The translations under genes were made by a program, and so were the position numbers. From Subtercola endophyticus (GTDB lineage: Bacteria; Actinomycetota; Actinomycetes; Actinomycetales; Microbacteriaceae), in NCBI RefSeq assembly GCF_021044565.1, contig NZ_CP087997.1:3410001-3474000 (forward strand): a stretch of 64,000 nt of DNA, read 5' to 3'. This document shows positions 16,861-26,871 of this stretch, piece after piece (position 1 is the stretch's first letter; each line of letters opens with the position of its first letter). The notes under the pieces were generated by a model. That model was not told where the DNA came from. It ran no database searches and saw only the letters and a list, made by a program, of their open reading frames with translations.

Positions 16861-17200
16861 AGCCCTCGCGCGCAAGGACTCGCCGAGGGAGAACGGTCGG
16901 AGCTCAGCGAAGCTGTCGACGTATTGCGCGCATACTGGCTCAGCTCCGACGGAGGCGACGGGCGGGGGCGGCCCCCGCCCCGCCCCCGCGCTCCCGGCGA
17001 CCACACGACGACCCCGCCGCGCCGCGCGCAGCCCTCGCGCGCAAGGACTCGCCGAGGGAGAACGGTCGGAGCTCAGCCAAGCAGTCGACGTATTGCGCGC
17101 ATACTGGCTCAGCTCCGACGGAGGCGACGGGCGACGGGCGGCACCCGCCCCCCCGCGCTCCCGGGATCGCGGAGACCACACGACGACCCCGTCGCGCCGT
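16861..17200. repeat. About 170-bp tandem duplication upstream of the alkC-like gene
   Basis: AGCCCTCGCGCGCAAGGACT starts copy 1 at 16861 and recurs for copy 2 at 17030. Each copy contains CGGAGCT ... AGCTCCG as inverted flanks around GTATTGCGCGCATAC, then CCACACGACGACCCCG. The 478-base gap 16802-17279 has no credible gene. The copies differ at several positions and by small indels. Confidence 0.8.
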
Positions 17201-17279
17201 CGCACCGTCGCACCGTCGCGCGCCGCTACCGCCGCTACCGCCGCACCACCGTGCAAGCCCCGCACCGACGCGCGCGCCG

Positions 17280-18896
17280 CTACCGCCGCCGCACCCGCGC
17301 CAGGATCGGCCCGACCGCGTCGCTGAGCTCCGACGACCGCAGCACTCGCAACGCCACCGCGTAAACCGCCGCCATCACGGCCCCGATGACCACCATCGCC
17401 ACGATCGCCTGAATGCGCCCTGACAGCGCGAACCCGGTGTCGGATGCCCCACCAAACAGCACGAACACCACGACACCGGCGGCCGACGCCGGAACAGCTG
17501 CCAGGGCATCCTTCGCGAAGCTCACAATCGTGCGGCGAGCGTTGCCCGAAAGCTTTCGCCTGATCAGCACTGCGATCAGAATCGTCTGCAGAATGCCCGC
17601 CAGCGAGAGCATCAGCGCCACACCCACGCCACGCCACTCGACGGGTACGACGAACAGCACCACCAGAGCGCCCGCACTGAACACGATGCCCTGAAACAGC
17701 GTCGTGAAGAACGGCGTGCGCGTGTCGCCCAGCGCGAAGAACGCGCGCTGCAGCACGAACAGTATCGAGAACGCCGGCAGCCCGATCACGAACGCGATGA
17801 GTACATCGCCGATGGCCGCCGCCCCCGCCGTCGAATCGATGATGACGCGCCCGAACGGGTACGCCACCACCACCAGCACAATCGCCGCGAGAACCATCAT
17901 CACGGTGATCTGCCGGATGCTCGCCGACACATCAGCCCGCACCTTCGCCAGGTCGCCCCCGGCCGCGTTCTCGCTCATCCGCGTGAAGTACGCGGTCGCG
18001 ATCGACACCGCGATCACCGAGTGCGGCAGCATGAAGATCAACCACGCATTTCCCAGCACGGCGACGGATGCATCGGAGTCGGTCGATGCCGTAGCGACAA
18101 CGTTCGTCTCCACGAACCCGGCCGCGGTAGTCACCAGGATCATTCCGAACGACCACCCCGCGATGCGGCCGGTCGCCCCGAGGTTGACGCCCCGCCAGCG
18201 GAAGTCCGGCCGATACGTCAGCCCGACCCGACGCCAGAATGCGAACAGAATGAGGCCCTGCAGGGCGATTCCGAGCGTTGCGGTTCCGGCGAGCAGGGCG
18301 ATCGACGAAGGCGTCCACCAGCTGATCGACCGGAGCCCGTTCGGGTCGGCGCCGTAAACGCCGATGAACACGATCAGGCCGGTCAGGGCCACGATGTTGT
18401 TCAAGATCGGCGCCAGCGTGAACGGGCCGAACGAATTACGCGCGTTCAGCACCTCGCCGAGGATCGTGTAGACGCCGTAGAAGAAGATCTGCGGCAGACA
18501 CCAATACGCGAACGCCGTTGCCAACGCGGCCTGGTCTGCAGGAAGTGCGTGAGCCGTGATCGAGACGAGGAACGGTGCCAGAATCGTAGCGATGACCGTG
18601 GTCACGGCCAGCAGCAGCAGCGAGATCGTGACGAGCTTGTTGATGTAGCCGCGCCCGCCGTCGGCGTGCAGAGCGCTGCGCACGATCTGCGGCACGAGTA
18701 CCGCGCTGAGCGCACCGCCCGCCACGATGACATAGATCGTGTTCGGCAGCTGATTGCCGATGGCGAACATGTTGCCCGAAATGAACACGCCGATCGCCTG
18801 CGCCAGCACGATCGCTTTCAAGAAGCCCAGGATGCGCGAGGCGACGGTTCCCGACGCGAGCAGTGTGCTCGACCGCGCTATGCTCCGCTCAGCCAT
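17280..18896 (-). CDS. murJ: MurJ-family lipid II flippase
   Basis: A 538-residue polytopic protein with about 14 TM helices. It opens ASGTVASRILGFLKAIVLAQAIG, the MviN/MurJ signature, and keeps the charged residues typical of the central cavity. It would flip lipid-linked peptidoglycan precursor across the membrane. Mycobacterial MurJ carries a C-terminal pseudokinase region; this protein ends after the helices. The ATG at 18896 overlaps the end of the DUF6049 gene in ATGGCTGA, so the pair is translationally coupled. The frame is open further upstream, but that part lies over the DUF6049 coding sequence. Confidence 0.93.
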   Translation of the reverse strand: MAERSIARSSTLLASGTVASRILGFLKAIVLAQAIGVFISGNMFAIGNQLPNTIYVIVAGGALSAVLVPQIVRSALHADGGRGYINKLVTISLLLLAVTTVIATILAPFLVSITAHALPADQAALATAFAYWCLPQIFFYGVYTILGEVLNARNSFGPFTLAPILNNIVALTGLIVFIGVYGADPNGLRSISWWTPSSIALLAGTATLGIALQGLILFAFWRRVGLTYRPDFRWRGVNLGATGRIAGWSFGMILVTTAAGFVETNVVATASTDSDASVAVLGNAWLIFMLPHSVIAVSIATAYFTRMSENAAGGDLAKVRADVSASIRQITVMMVLAAIVLVVVAYPFGRVIIDSTAGAAAIGDVLIAFVIGLPAFSILFVLQRAFFALGDTRTPFFTTLFQGIVFSAGALVVLFVVPVEWRGVGVALMLSLAGILQTILIAVLIRRKLSGNARRTIVSFAKDALAAVPASAAGVVVFVLFGGASDTGFALSGRIQAIVAMVVIGAVMAAVYAVALRVLRSSELSDAVGPILARVRRR

Positions 18897-21564
18897 CGCG
18901 TCCGTCTCGCTCGTCGCCCGCGGCGGAGTCGTTGCCGTCGTTCCCAGCGTCGTCCGCGACATCCGTGCCACCGCCGGTGGCCGCTGTGTCGGCTGTGGCG
19001 CCGGTCGCCGCGGCCTCAGCATCGCCACCCGCGCCACCCGCGCTACCCTCCGCCGCCGCAGCCCGCCGCGCCCGCAGCCGCTTCCGCACCTGCCGCACGA
19101 CGCCGAACGCCAGCAGCAGCACCGCGAGAATGCCGATCACGAGGGTGCCGATGCCCTCCCAATCGGCGCTCACGTTGATCTGCAGCGGCTCGGCCTGGCT
19201 CACCAGCACGCCGTTCTTGTTGTACAGCTGCAGCCCCAGCTCGACCTGACCCGTCGCGACAGCGGCCTTCACCGGAACCTTCGCCGTCTTCTGCGAGTGC
19301 GCCTCGATGGTCACGTCGATGCTGCTCGGCTCCACCACGAGCCGCCCGTTCGAGGCCGTCACGTTCAGCGTCACCGTGACGGCCTGGTCGAGGTCGTTAC
19401 TGATCGGCACCGGAACATCGCCGTTCGTCGCCAACAGATTCACCGTGCTGCCGTCGACGATCTGAACCGACGTCAGGGTCGTGCTCGCCGCCTTGTCGTA
19501 GCCCGCGATCGCTGCCGCCGCTTTGTCGCTGTCGTCGAGCCACGATTGCGCGAGCACCGTCAGAAGGCTCGCCCGCTGCTTGCCCGTAATCAGCTCGGGC
19601 TCGTCGATCACCGGCGCGAAGTCGCTCACCTGGTGCTCGGCCGTGAGCATCGACGAGACCGCGGCGACCCGATCGGGCGACTCCGGGCTGTCGACCAGCG
19701 TCACGCCGGCCGTCTGCGGCGCCGTCAGAACATCGGCGAGCGGAACCTCCGCCGCCCACGGCAGCGTCTCGACCGTATCGAGCGTGTGGGTGACGGCGAA
19801 GGTCGATGAGGGGGCCGATCGTCCGAGGCTCGCAACGAGCGCCGGGGCAGTGCCGCCGGCCTGTGCGGTGATGATGGCGAGCTCGGCCGAGACCTCTGCC
19901 AGGGCAGCGTCACGAGGAGCCTGGGTCGGCGCGCCCACGGCGTTCTGCAGGGCATCCGTCAGCTGAGCGTCAGCCACGATCACGTTCGACGAACCGATGG
20001 TGGTCGGCGCATTCGGCGTCGCGCCCGCCTCTGGCGTGCTCACGTTCGTCGAGCTCAGGATGCTCGTGCCGAGCCCGCTGGCGGCGAAGTACTCGAGGTC
20101 GCCGGTGCTCACCGTGCCCGAGGCGGGCCAGGCGATGTCGGTGCGGGTGTAGTTCCACGCGGTGAGGTCGGCGAAGGTCGGCAGCGCTCCCGCCGCGGGG
20201 GAGGAGGTGGAGGTGGGGGCGGGGGTGGCCGCGCCCGGGGCGCTCGCCGCGCCCGTCGAACCGGCGGAGCCGGCCGCGCCCGTCGAACCCGCCGCGCCGG
20301 CCGCCGGAGCGAGCGGATCGATCGAGCTCACCTGCCCCGGCAGTGCGAACGGATCGGGCGACGGCAGCGTCTGAAAATTCGTCTGACTCAGCGCATAGTC
20401 GAACGAGGTCGGTGCGAGCAGCGCCGGCGCCCCGGCTGCCCGCTGCACCGCGAGATCGGCATCGGCGTAGGCGAGCTCGAAGGTCGGATTCGCCGCCGCC
20501 GCCAGCTTCGCCAGCCAGTTCAACGCCGACTGGGGGGCGGCGGTGCCGAGCACCCTGATCGAGACGATCACCAGGGGGTCGATGGCGAGCGTGACCGGTC
20601 GACCGATGACCCCGTCGAGCTTCGTGGTGAGCACTCCGCCGGGTGCGGTGTCGGCGGCGAGCTGCGTCGCCGTGAGCAGCCCGGAGCTCGACGGCGGCAC
20701 CGTCAGCGGCATGATCAGTCCGATCGTGGCCCCCGTTGCCGGAGCACCCACCGACCACGTGACGACGCTGGTGCTCCACACGCCGCTCGCCAGCGTGTCG
20801 GCCCCCAGGGCCAATCCGGTGCCGGTTGCGGTAGCCGAAGCGAGCGCCTCGATTCCGTATGCGCCCCAGGCGCCGAGCGCCAGCTGGGCGGCGGGAATGG
20901 ATGCTCGCAGCGTCGCTGTCGTTCCGGGCGCGATCCCGGGGCTGACCACGTCGACGGCCACGGTGTTGGCGCCCTGCACGGGCGCGGGCTGGGCGGACGC
21001 CGTGGATGCCGCCGAACCCGTCTCGCCCGACGTCGCGGCCGGCGACGGGGTACTGGTCGCCGCGTCTTGCGCACCTTCGGCCGTCGTCGTGGCCGCGTCG
21101 CCCTCAGCCGTCGAGCTCGCCCCGAGCCACGTCGACAATTCGGCGCGCGTCGACAGCTGTGTGCGATCGAGCCACACGTGCACGATCGTGGCGGGCACCA
21201 CCTCGGCGGTGTTGTTGCTCAGTGTGACCGTCAGTCCGAGGTCTTGGCCGGCCGCGAGCGTACCTCCGTTATCGGGAGCGAGCGCAAGCGTGAGCGCCCC
21301 CGGCGTGGCCGCTTCGGTGCTGCCGGGCGTCGGCGTGGGGGTCGTATCGGCGTTCGCCGCGAGCGGGGAGCCGAGCATCCCGAGCAGCATCACGATCAGC
21401 CCGACGACGGCGATCGACCCCGCCCGCAGCCGTCGCGCTTCGCGCGCTGAGGCACCCGAACGGGCTGCTCTGCGCGACTGAGGTCGGCCGATTCCACCCG
21501 CCACGATCGGCCAGAACGGATGTTCGGGGCCGCGGCCGGCGCCCGAAATACCCGACCGCTCCAT
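18889..21564 (-). CDS. DUF6049-family secreted/membrane-anchored protein
   Basis: An 891-residue protein with an N-terminal hydrophobic export segment ending near residue 71 (LGMLGSPLAANA). It has a large extracytoplasmic region with an Ig-like start (LALAPDNGGTLAAGQDLGLTVTLSNN) and a Gly/Ala/Thr-rich insert with GAAGSTGAAGSAG repeats. A C-terminal TM helix (GTLVIGILAVLLLAFGVV) leads into a basic then acidic Ala-rich cytoplasmic tail. It matches the uncharacterised actinobacterial family encoded beside murJ. The eight-base overlap with murJ suggests a stoichiometric partner at the outer face of the membrane in wall assembly; that role is inference. Confidence 0.82.
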   Translation of the reverse strand: MERSGISGAGRGPEHPFWPIVAGGIGRPQSRRAARSGASAREARRLRAGSIAVVGLIVMLLGMLGSPLAANADTTPTPTPGSTEAATPGALTLALAPDNGGTLAAGQDLGLTVTLSNNTAEVVPATIVHVWLDRTQLSTRAELSTWLGASSTAEGDAATTTAEGAQDAATSTPSPAATSGETGSAASTASAQPAPVQGANTVAVDVVSPGIAPGTTATLRASIPAAQLALGAWGAYGIEALASATATGTGLALGADTLASGVWSTSVVTWSVGAPATGATIGLIMPLTVPPSSSGLLTATQLAADTAPGGVLTTKLDGVIGRPVTLAIDPLVIVSIRVLGTAAPQSALNWLAKLAAAANPTFELAYADADLAVQRAAGAPALLAPTSFDYALSQTNFQTLPSPDPFALPGQVSSIDPLAPAAGAAGSTGAAGSAGSTGAASAPGAATPAPTSTSSPAAGALPTFADLTAWNYTRTDIAWPASGTVSTGDLEYFAASGLGTSILSSTNVSTPEAGATPNAPTTIGSSNVIVADAQLTDALQNAVGAPTQAPRDAALAEVSAELAIITAQAGGTAPALVASLGRSAPSSTFAVTHTLDTVETLPWAAEVPLADVLTAPQTAGVTLVDSPESPDRVAAVSSMLTAEHQVSDFAPVIDEPELITGKQRASLLTVLAQSWLDDSDKAAAAIAGYDKAASTTLTSVQIVDGSTVNLLATNGDVPVPISNDLDQAVTVTLNVTASNGRLVVEPSSIDVTIEAHSQKTAKVPVKAAVATGQVELGLQLYNKNGVLVSQAEPLQINVSADWEGIGTLVIGILAVLLLAFGVVRQVRKRLRARRAAAAEGSAGGAGGDAEAAATGATADTAATGGGTDVADDAGNDGNDSAAGDERDGRDG

Positions 21565-21599
21565 ACCTGCGATTGTAAGGGCTCCCGCCTGTGAAGCCG

Positions 21600-21810
21600 G
21601 ATTGCGCTTGCGCCGCGCGCCCGCGTGGTCGGCGGAACGCGGCGACCGCGCTCGTCGCGTTCCGCGTCTGGGCCCACGCCTCCCGGAGGCTCCAAGCGCC
21701 GCTCTCGGCGGTTGGAGTGGGGGGTGGGGAGAGCGGCCAATGCGTCGGATCGAGCATCCAGTCGCACAGTGCGCCGCAGCGGCGGCGGCGCACTAATAAA
21801 CACAGGGCTG
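21600..21810. repeat. Interspersed mosaic repeat, family A (rearranged copy)
   Basis: The gap before cca contains three modules shared with 29422-29612 and 30771-31025. They are an inverted repeat CGGAACGCGGCG / CGTCGCGTTCCG (21633-21664), a TCTGGGCCCACGCC...CGGAGGCTCC module (21666-21695), and, on the minus strand, a GTGCGCCGC hairpin (21769-21793) flanked by TTTATTAGTGCG and GTGCGACTGGATGCTCG. Module order and relative strand differ from the other copies. Confidence 0.8.
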
Positions 21811-21825
21811 CCGTAAAGTAACGGG

Positions 21826-23253
21826 GTGCGTTCGGTAGTGGAATCAATGAAGGCCCTGGCCGACCTGGCGGCCCAGCCGCCGGTCTCTGCGGTGGCGCGC
21901 GCGTTCGCCGCCGCCGGGCACGAGCTCGCCCTCGTCGGTGGACCGGTGCGCGATGCATTTCTCGGCCGGCCGGTGCACGACCTCGACCTCACCACCGACG
22001 CCACGCCCGACCAGATTCTGAAGATCATCGCCCCCCTCGCCGATGCCCACTGGGACATCGGCCGGGCCTACGGAACCATCGGCGCGCGCATCGGCGGCGA
22101 GACCGTGGAGATCACCACGTACCGTTCCGACGTGTACGACCAGGTCACTCGTAAGCCCTCGGTCGAGTTCGGCACCTCACTCGAGGCCGATCTGCTGCGC
22201 CGCGACTTCACCGTGAACGCCCTCGCCCTCAAGCTGCCCGAGCTCGTACTCGTCGACCCCTCGGGCGGCATGGACGATCTGCTCACCGGCACCCTCCGAA
22301 CCCCGTCTACGCCCGAGGTCTCGTTCGGCGACGACCCCCTGCGCATGCTGCGCGCCGTGCGCTTCACCGCGCAACTCGGCTTCGAGGTCGATGACGAGAC
22401 CCGGCATGCGCTCACCGACATGGCCGAGCGCATCACCATCATCTCGGCCGAGCGGGTCAACGAAGAGCTGAGCAAGCTGCTGCGCTCGCCGTCGCCCCGC
22501 CGCGGCATCGAGCTTCTCGTCGACTCCGGCCTTGCCGAATTCGTGCTGCCCGAGATTCCCGCGCTGCGTCTCGAGACCGACGAGCACCACCACCACAAAG
22601 ACGTCTACCAGCACAGCCTCACCGTGCTCGAACAGGCCATCGACCTCGAGAACGAGCGGCACCCCGGCGAAGCCCCCGACCTCACCTTGCGTCTCGCCGC
22701 GCTGCTGCACGACATCGGAAAACCCGCCACCCGCAAGCTCGAGCCCGGCGGAGTCGTGTCGTTCTACCACCACGATCTCGTCGGAGCGAAGCTCGCCAAG
22801 AAGCGCCTGCGCGCCCTCCGCTACGACAACGACACCATCGCCGATGTGTCGCGTCTCATCGAGCTGCACCTGCGCTTCTTCGGCTACACCGACGGCGCCT
22901 GGACCGACTCTGCCGTGCGCCGCTACGTTCGCGACGCCGGCCCCCTGCTCGAGCGACTGCACATGCTCGTGCGAGCCGACGTCACCACGCGCAACCGCCG
23001 CAAGTCCGATCAGCTGGCGTTCGCATACGACGACCTCGAAGACCGCATCGCCCAGCTCGCCGAGCAAGAAGAACTCGACTCGACCAGACCCGATCTCGAC
23101 GGCGAACAGATCATGAGCATCCTGAACCTGAAGCCCTCCCGTGAGGTCGGCCAGGCCTACACGTTCCTGCTCGAACTGCGTCTCGAAGAGGGCCCCCTCG
23201 GCGAAGAAGAGGCCACCCGCCGCCTCCTCGCGTGGTGGGAATCGCGCTCTTAG
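21826..23253 (+). CDS. cca: CCA tRNA nucleotidyltransferase
   Basis: A 475-residue class II nucleotidyltransferase that adds or repairs the CCA end of tRNAs. The catalytic head [24 protein letters not shown] (about 37-60) carries the GG and DxD motifs. [11 protein letters not shown] and [20 protein letters not shown] are the neck signatures. An HD domain follows ([13 protein letters not shown], then HH), suggesting phosphohydrolase activity typical of many bacterial CCA enzymes. GTG at 21826 is used; an ATG seven codons later is equally possible, as neither has a strong Shine-Dalgarno. It converges with ino1, the stop codons overlapping by four bases. Confidence 0.94.
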   Translation: MRSVVESMKALADLAAQPPVSAVARAFAAAGHELALVGGPVRDAFLGRPVHDLDLTTDATPDQILKIIAPLADAHWDIGRAYGTIGARIGGETVEITTYRSDVYDQVTRKPSVEFGTSLEADLLRRDFTVNALALKLPELVLVDPSGGMDDLLTGTLRTPSTPEVSFGDDPLRMLRAVRFTAQLGFEVDDETRHALTDMAERITIISAERVNEELSKLLRSPSPRRGIELLVDSGLAEFVLPEIPALRLETDEHHHHKDVYQHSLTVLEQAIDLENERHPGEAPDLTLRLAALLHDIGKPATRKLEPGGVVSFYHHDLVGAKLAKKRLRALRYDNDTIADVSRLIELHLRFFGYTDGAWTDSAVRRYVRDAGPLLERLHMLVRADVTTRNRRKSDQLAFAYDDLEDRIAQLAEQEELDSTRPDLDGEQIMSILNLKPSREVGQAYTFLLELRLEEGPLGEEEATRRLLAWWESRS

Positions 23254-24323
23254 GCCGAGTGCTCGGCTATGAAATCCTCGAGTGCAGTGCGCGCCACGTC
23301 GTCGGGCAGCTGCACCGCGGGGCTCTTCATGAAGTAGGCCGACGCCGCCTCGAGCGGCCCGCCGAGCCCCGCGGCCCGCGCAATCGCGGCAGCCCGAACC
23401 GCGTCGATCACCACTCCGGCCGAGTTCGGCGAATCCCACACCTCGAGCTTGTATTCCAGGCTGATCGGCGCATTGCCGAAGCCGTGGCCCTCGAGCCGCA
23501 CGAAGGCGAACTTACGGTCATCCAGCCAGGGAACATGGTCGCTCGGGCCGATGTGCACGTCACGCTCGGGCAGGTCGATGTCGATGTTGCTCGTCACCGC
23601 CTGCGTCTTCGAGATCTTCTTGGACTGCAGCCGCTTGCGTTCGAGCATGTTCTTGAAGTCCATGTTGCCGCCCACGTTCAGCTGATACGTGTGGTCGATG
23701 GTGATTCCGCGACTCTCGAGCAGCCGGGCGAGCACCCGGTGCGTGATGGTGGCGCCCACCTGGCTCTTGATGTCGTCGCCCACGATCGGCAGACCCGCAT
23801 CGCGGAATCGGGATGCCCAAACAGGGTCGCTCGCAATGAACACGGGCACGGCGTTCACAAACGCGACCCCCGCGTCGATGGCGGCCTGTGCGTAGAACCG
23901 CACCGCGTCTTCAGACCCCACCGGCAGGTAGCAGACCAGCACGTCGGCACCGGATGATCGAAGCTCGCCCACCACGTCGACGACGGGCGCCTCCGACTCT
24001 TCAACGAGTTCGCGGTAGTACTCGCCGAGCCCATCGAACGTGGGCCCGCGCTGCACGGTGACGCCGGTCGGAGCGACCTCTGCGAACTTCAGGGTGTTGT
24101 TCTCGCTCGCCCAGATGGCGTCGGCCAGGTCGGCGCCGACCTTCAGGGCATCAACATCGAAGGCGGCCACGAACTCGAGATCTCCCACGTGGTGCGGGCC
24201 GAACTGCACATGCATGAGACCGGGCACGGGATGATCGAGCGGGGCGTCGCGGTAGAACGTCACCCCTTGAATCAGCGAATTCGCGCAGTTCCCGACTCCA
24301 GCGATGGCGACTTTGACACTCAT
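23250..24323 (-). CDS. ino1: Inositol-3-phosphate synthase
   Basis: A 357-residue enzyme converting glucose-6-phosphate to 1L-myo-inositol-1-phosphate with NAD. It has the short actinobacterial form: [18 protein letters not shown] as the Rossmann start, then FDVDALKVG. The catalytic core contains [24 protein letters not shown] and [10 protein letters not shown]. Downstream on the same strand lies nothing; upstream is an MshA-like glycosyltransferase whose acceptor is inositol phosphate. Together they could supply mycothiol and phosphatidylinositol lipids. Two TCTCTCGAC repeats (24331-24355) lie just before the start and may be regulatory. Confidence 0.95.
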   Translation of the reverse strand: MSVKVAIAGVGNCANSLIQGVTFYRDAPLDHPVPGLMHVQFGPHHVGDLEFVAAFDVDALKVGADLADAIWASENNTLKFAEVAPTGVTVQRGPTFDGLGEYYRELVEESEAPVVDVVGELRSSGADVLVCYLPVGSEDAVRFYAQAAIDAGVAFVNAVPVFIASDPVWASRFRDAGLPIVGDDIKSQVGATITHRVLARLLESRGITIDHTYQLNVGGNMDFKNMLERKRLQSKKISKTQAVTSNIDIDLPERDVHIGPSDHVPWLDDRKFAFVRLEGHGFGNAPISLEYKLEVWDSPNSAGVVIDAVRAAAIARAAGLGGPLEAASAYFMKSPAVQLPDDVARTALEDFIAEHSA

Positions 24324-24378
24324 CTAAAACACTCTCTCGACTACAAAATCTCTCGACGTGAAGATAACGGATGTAATG

Positions 24379-25605
24379 CTATGCCGTGAGCTGGTTGTAG
24401 AGCGCAAGGGTCGTATCGGCTGTGACGTGCCAACTGTGTTGAGATCCGTATTCCGCCGCCGAAGCCGACAGACGTGCGAGCGCACCGGGCGTGGTGAGCA
24501 GGTGTGTCACAACGCGGGCCCAGCGCACCGGGTCGCGGTCGTCGAGCAACACCCCGCTGACTCCGTCGAAAACCGAGACCGCCATGCCTGACGTTCGGGT
24601 ACTGACGACGGGCGTTCCCGACGCGGCAGCTTCGAGCGCCACCAGACCGAACGTCTCGCTGTGCGACGTCAGCAGCAACAGCGACGCCTGGCGCATCAGC
24701 TCGGCGACCTGGGCTCGCGTCTGCGGCCCGGCGAACTCCACCCACTCCGCGACCTGCAGCTGCGCGGCCAGCGTTACCAGGCCGTCCGCATACGACTCTT
24801 CTCCCGGGGTAGGGCTGCCCGCAATGACGAGCATCGGGCGTACGGCCCGGTCGATGGCAGCAACGGCGCGGATCGCCAGCTCGTACCCCTTCAACGGCTG
24901 GATGCGGCCGATGGCCAGCAAAAAGGGCTCCCGGGCCGAGTCGCCTTCGCCGACGCCGTGCTCGTTCGTGACGCGGTCGCCGGCGTACGCAGGGCGCTCG
25001 GGATGGAACAGCGCAGTATCGACGCCCGGCGAGATCACGTGCATCCGTTCGGGCCGCGCGCCGTACTCGGCCTCGATCGCCGCACGCTCGGCCGGAGTAG
25101 ACACGATCGTCGCGGCCGAGCGCGTCACCAGAAGCCGCTCGGCGTTCAGGCGCGCCTGAGGTTCTGGGCGATCATCCGCCCCGCGTTCGACGTTCTTCAG
25201 CGCCGCCACCGTGTGCAGGCTCTGAATGTGCGGGCAATGGTTCATGGTGGCGACAGGCAGAGCGGCGAGCCCCGACAGCCAATAGTGCGAGTGCAGCACG
25301 TCGAACCGCGGCAGCGCCGCGAGGGCGGACTGAAAGCGGCCGACGATGGGCGGCAGGTCTTCTTTGAGCAGTTCGTGCGGCGGCCCGGCGTCGAGAAACC
25401 GCACAGGCACGCCGGCCCGGGTGCGCTGGATCTCGGGTTGCTCGGGGCTCGTGCGCCGCGTGAGAAGCTCGACCTCGACACCCCGCTCGGCCAGAGCTTC
25501 GGCGAGGGCGACGACGTAGACGTTCAAGCCGCCCGCGTCTCCGATGCCGGGCGCGGCCAGCGGCGACGTGTGCAGCGAAACCAGGCCAACGCGCATCGCA
25601 CTCAC
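24379..25605 (-). CDS. GT4 glycosyltransferase, MshA-like
   Basis: A 408-residue GT-B enzyme. The N-terminal half has SLHTSPLAAPGIGDAGGLNVYV, the glycine-rich acceptor loop seen in MshA and sucrose synthases, and FDVLHSHYWLSGLAA. The C-terminal half has ISPGVDTALFHPERP, AIGRIQPLKGYE and the donor-site motif HSETFGLVALEAAASGTPVV. MshA joins GlcNAc from UDP-GlcNAc to inositol-3-phosphate, the first committed step of mycothiol synthesis. Its place next to ino1 supports that role, but the family also contains other specificities. GTG start at 25605; ATG at 25596 is an alternative. Confidence 0.8.
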   Translation of the reverse strand: MSAMRVGLVSLHTSPLAAPGIGDAGGLNVYVVALAEALAERGVEVELLTRRTSPEQPEIQRTRAGVPVRFLDAGPPHELLKEDLPPIVGRFQSALAALPRFDVLHSHYWLSGLAALPVATMNHCPHIQSLHTVAALKNVERGADDRPEPQARLNAERLLVTRSAATIVSTPAERAAIEAEYGARPERMHVISPGVDTALFHPERPAYAGDRVTNEHGVGEGDSAREPFLLAIGRIQPLKGYELAIRAVAAIDRAVRPMLVIAGSPTPGEESYADGLVTLAAQLQVAEWVEFAGPQTRAQVAELMRQASLLLLTSHSETFGLVALEAAASGTPVVSTRTSGMAVSVFDGVSGVLLDDRDPVRWARVVTHLLTTPGALARLSASAAEYGSQHSWHVTADTTLALYNQLTA

Positions 25606-25644
25606 GCTGACACTCTAAGGGTTGAAACTCTCTCAACGACGCTT

Positions 25645-25719
25645 TTGTTATCGGGTCGGGTCTGTTAGGCTCTCTAGGTTGTCTACGCCCAGTGGGGTTC
25701 TCCCACCGCGGGCGCAGAC
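25645..25719 (+). promoter_or_regulatory. rpsF promoter and structured leader (S6:S18-type)
   Basis: TTGTTA (25645-25650) and TAGGCT (25666-25671) form a plausible promoter. The leader then folds: GTCTACGCCC (25681-25690) pairs with GGGCGCAGAC (25710-25719) with one bulge, enclosing GTGGG-GTTCT-CCCAC. The inner stem is followed by CCG in the internal loop. A hairpin with an unpaired CCG is the published S6:S18 autoregulatory motif of rpsF leaders. The match is by eye. Confidence 0.6.
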
Positions 25720-25782
25720 GTATGCACACACCCTCCTGCTACAGAACGTCTGTAGCCGATCTAGTCCAAAGGAGGTGGGTTA

Positions 25783-26298
25783 GTGACGCATCAGTACGAA
25801 CTCATGGTCATCCTCGATCCAGAAATCGACGAGCGCACCGTGGCTCCGAGCCTCGACAAGTTCCTCAACGTCATCCGCAAAGATGGTGGCACTGTCGACA
25901 ACGTCGACATCTGGGGCCGACGTCGCCTGGCTTACGAGATCAACAAGAAGACCGAGGGCATCTACGCCGTCGTGAAGCTGACCGCTACGTCGGAATCCAC
26001 TGTGGAGCTCGACCGCCAGCTGAAGCTCTCCGAAGCCGTCATGCGCACCAAGGTGCTGCGTGCCGAAGAGGCCATCGCTCAGGTCGCAGCAGAGTCGAAG
26101 CGTAAAGAAGAGAAGGCTGCCCGTGCGGCTGCCAACCCGAAGGCGTCGGCACCCAAGGCTGCTTCCGCTTCGGCACCTAAGGCAGCCGCCGCCCCTGCGG
26201 CTGCGGCATCGGCACCCGTCGCTCCTGCCGCTCGCGCTGCAGCTGCCGTCAGTGCCGCTCCGAAGGCGCCTGCTGCTGCCGCAACGGCTGCCGAGTAG
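25783..26298 (+). CDS. rpsF: 30S ribosomal protein S6 with Ala-rich extension
   Basis: A 171-residue protein. The first 96 residues are ordinary S6 ([41 protein letters not shown]). S6 pairs with S18 on the 16S rRNA central domain. The remaining 75 residues are a Lys then Ala/Pro-rich low-complexity tail with SAPKAA repeats; S6 is usually about 95-130 residues, so the tail is unusual but such extensions occur in actinobacteria. GTG start with AAGGAGG upstream. First gene of rpsF-ssb-rpsR-rplI. A hairpin leader upstream probably gives feedback control. Confidence 0.95.
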   Translation: MTHQYELMVILDPEIDERTVAPSLDKFLNVIRKDGGTVDNVDIWGRRRLAYEINKKTEGIYAVVKLTATSESTVELDRQLKLSEAVMRTKVLRAEEAIAQVAAESKRKEEKAARAAANPKASAPKAASASAPKAAAAPAAAASAPVAPAARAAAAVSAAPKAPAAAATAAE

Positions 26299-26304
26299 TC
26301 GCTC

Positions 26305-26838
26305 ATGGCTGGCGAAACCGTAATCACCGTGGTCGGTAACCTCACCGGCGACCCCGAGCTGCGTTACACGCAGAACGGGCTGGCGGTTGCCAACTTCACC
26401 ATCGCTTCCACTCCTCGCACGTTCGATCGTGCGTCGAACGACTGGAAAGATGGCGAAGCACTGTTTCTTCGCGCAAGCGTGTGGCGTGAATTCGCCGAGC
26501 ACGTCGCCGGATCGCTCACGAAGGGTGCCCGTGTCGTTGCGACCGGTCGCCTGCGTCAGCGTTCCTACGAGACGAAAGAGGGCGAAAAGCGCACCTCGAT
26601 CGAACTCGAGGTCGACGAGATCGGCCCTAGCCTCCGGTACGCCACGGCCCAGGTGACGCGTGCGTCGTCGGGTGCGGCATCCGGTGGCCGTGGCCAGTTC
26701 GGCGGCGGCAACGGCGGCGGCGGCCAAGTAGCCGGCGGCGACGAGCCGTGGGCAGCGAGCGCTCCCGCGTCGGCCACCAGCGGTGGCGGCGACGTGTGGA
26801 ACACGCCCGGCAGCTACAGCGACGAAACCCCCTTCTAA
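26305..26838 (+). CDS. ssb: Single-stranded DNA-binding protein
   Basis: A 177-residue SSB. Residues 1-115 form the OB fold ([46 protein letters not shown]). A Gly-rich linker follows, then the acidic tip DETPF, which docks replication and repair partners. It lies six bases after rpsF and is co-transcribed with it, linking replication to ribosome synthesis, as in most bacteria. Confidence 0.96.
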   Translation: MAGETVITVVGNLTGDPELRYTQNGLAVANFTIASTPRTFDRASNDWKDGEALFLRASVWREFAEHVAGSLTKGARVVATGRLRQRSYETKEGEKRTSIELEVDEIGPSLRYATAQVTRASSGAASGGRGQFGGGNGGGGQVAGGDEPWAASAPASATSGGGDVWNTPGSYSDETPF

Positions 26839-26871
26839 ACTTCACCATTTTCAGAAAGCAGAACAACAACC

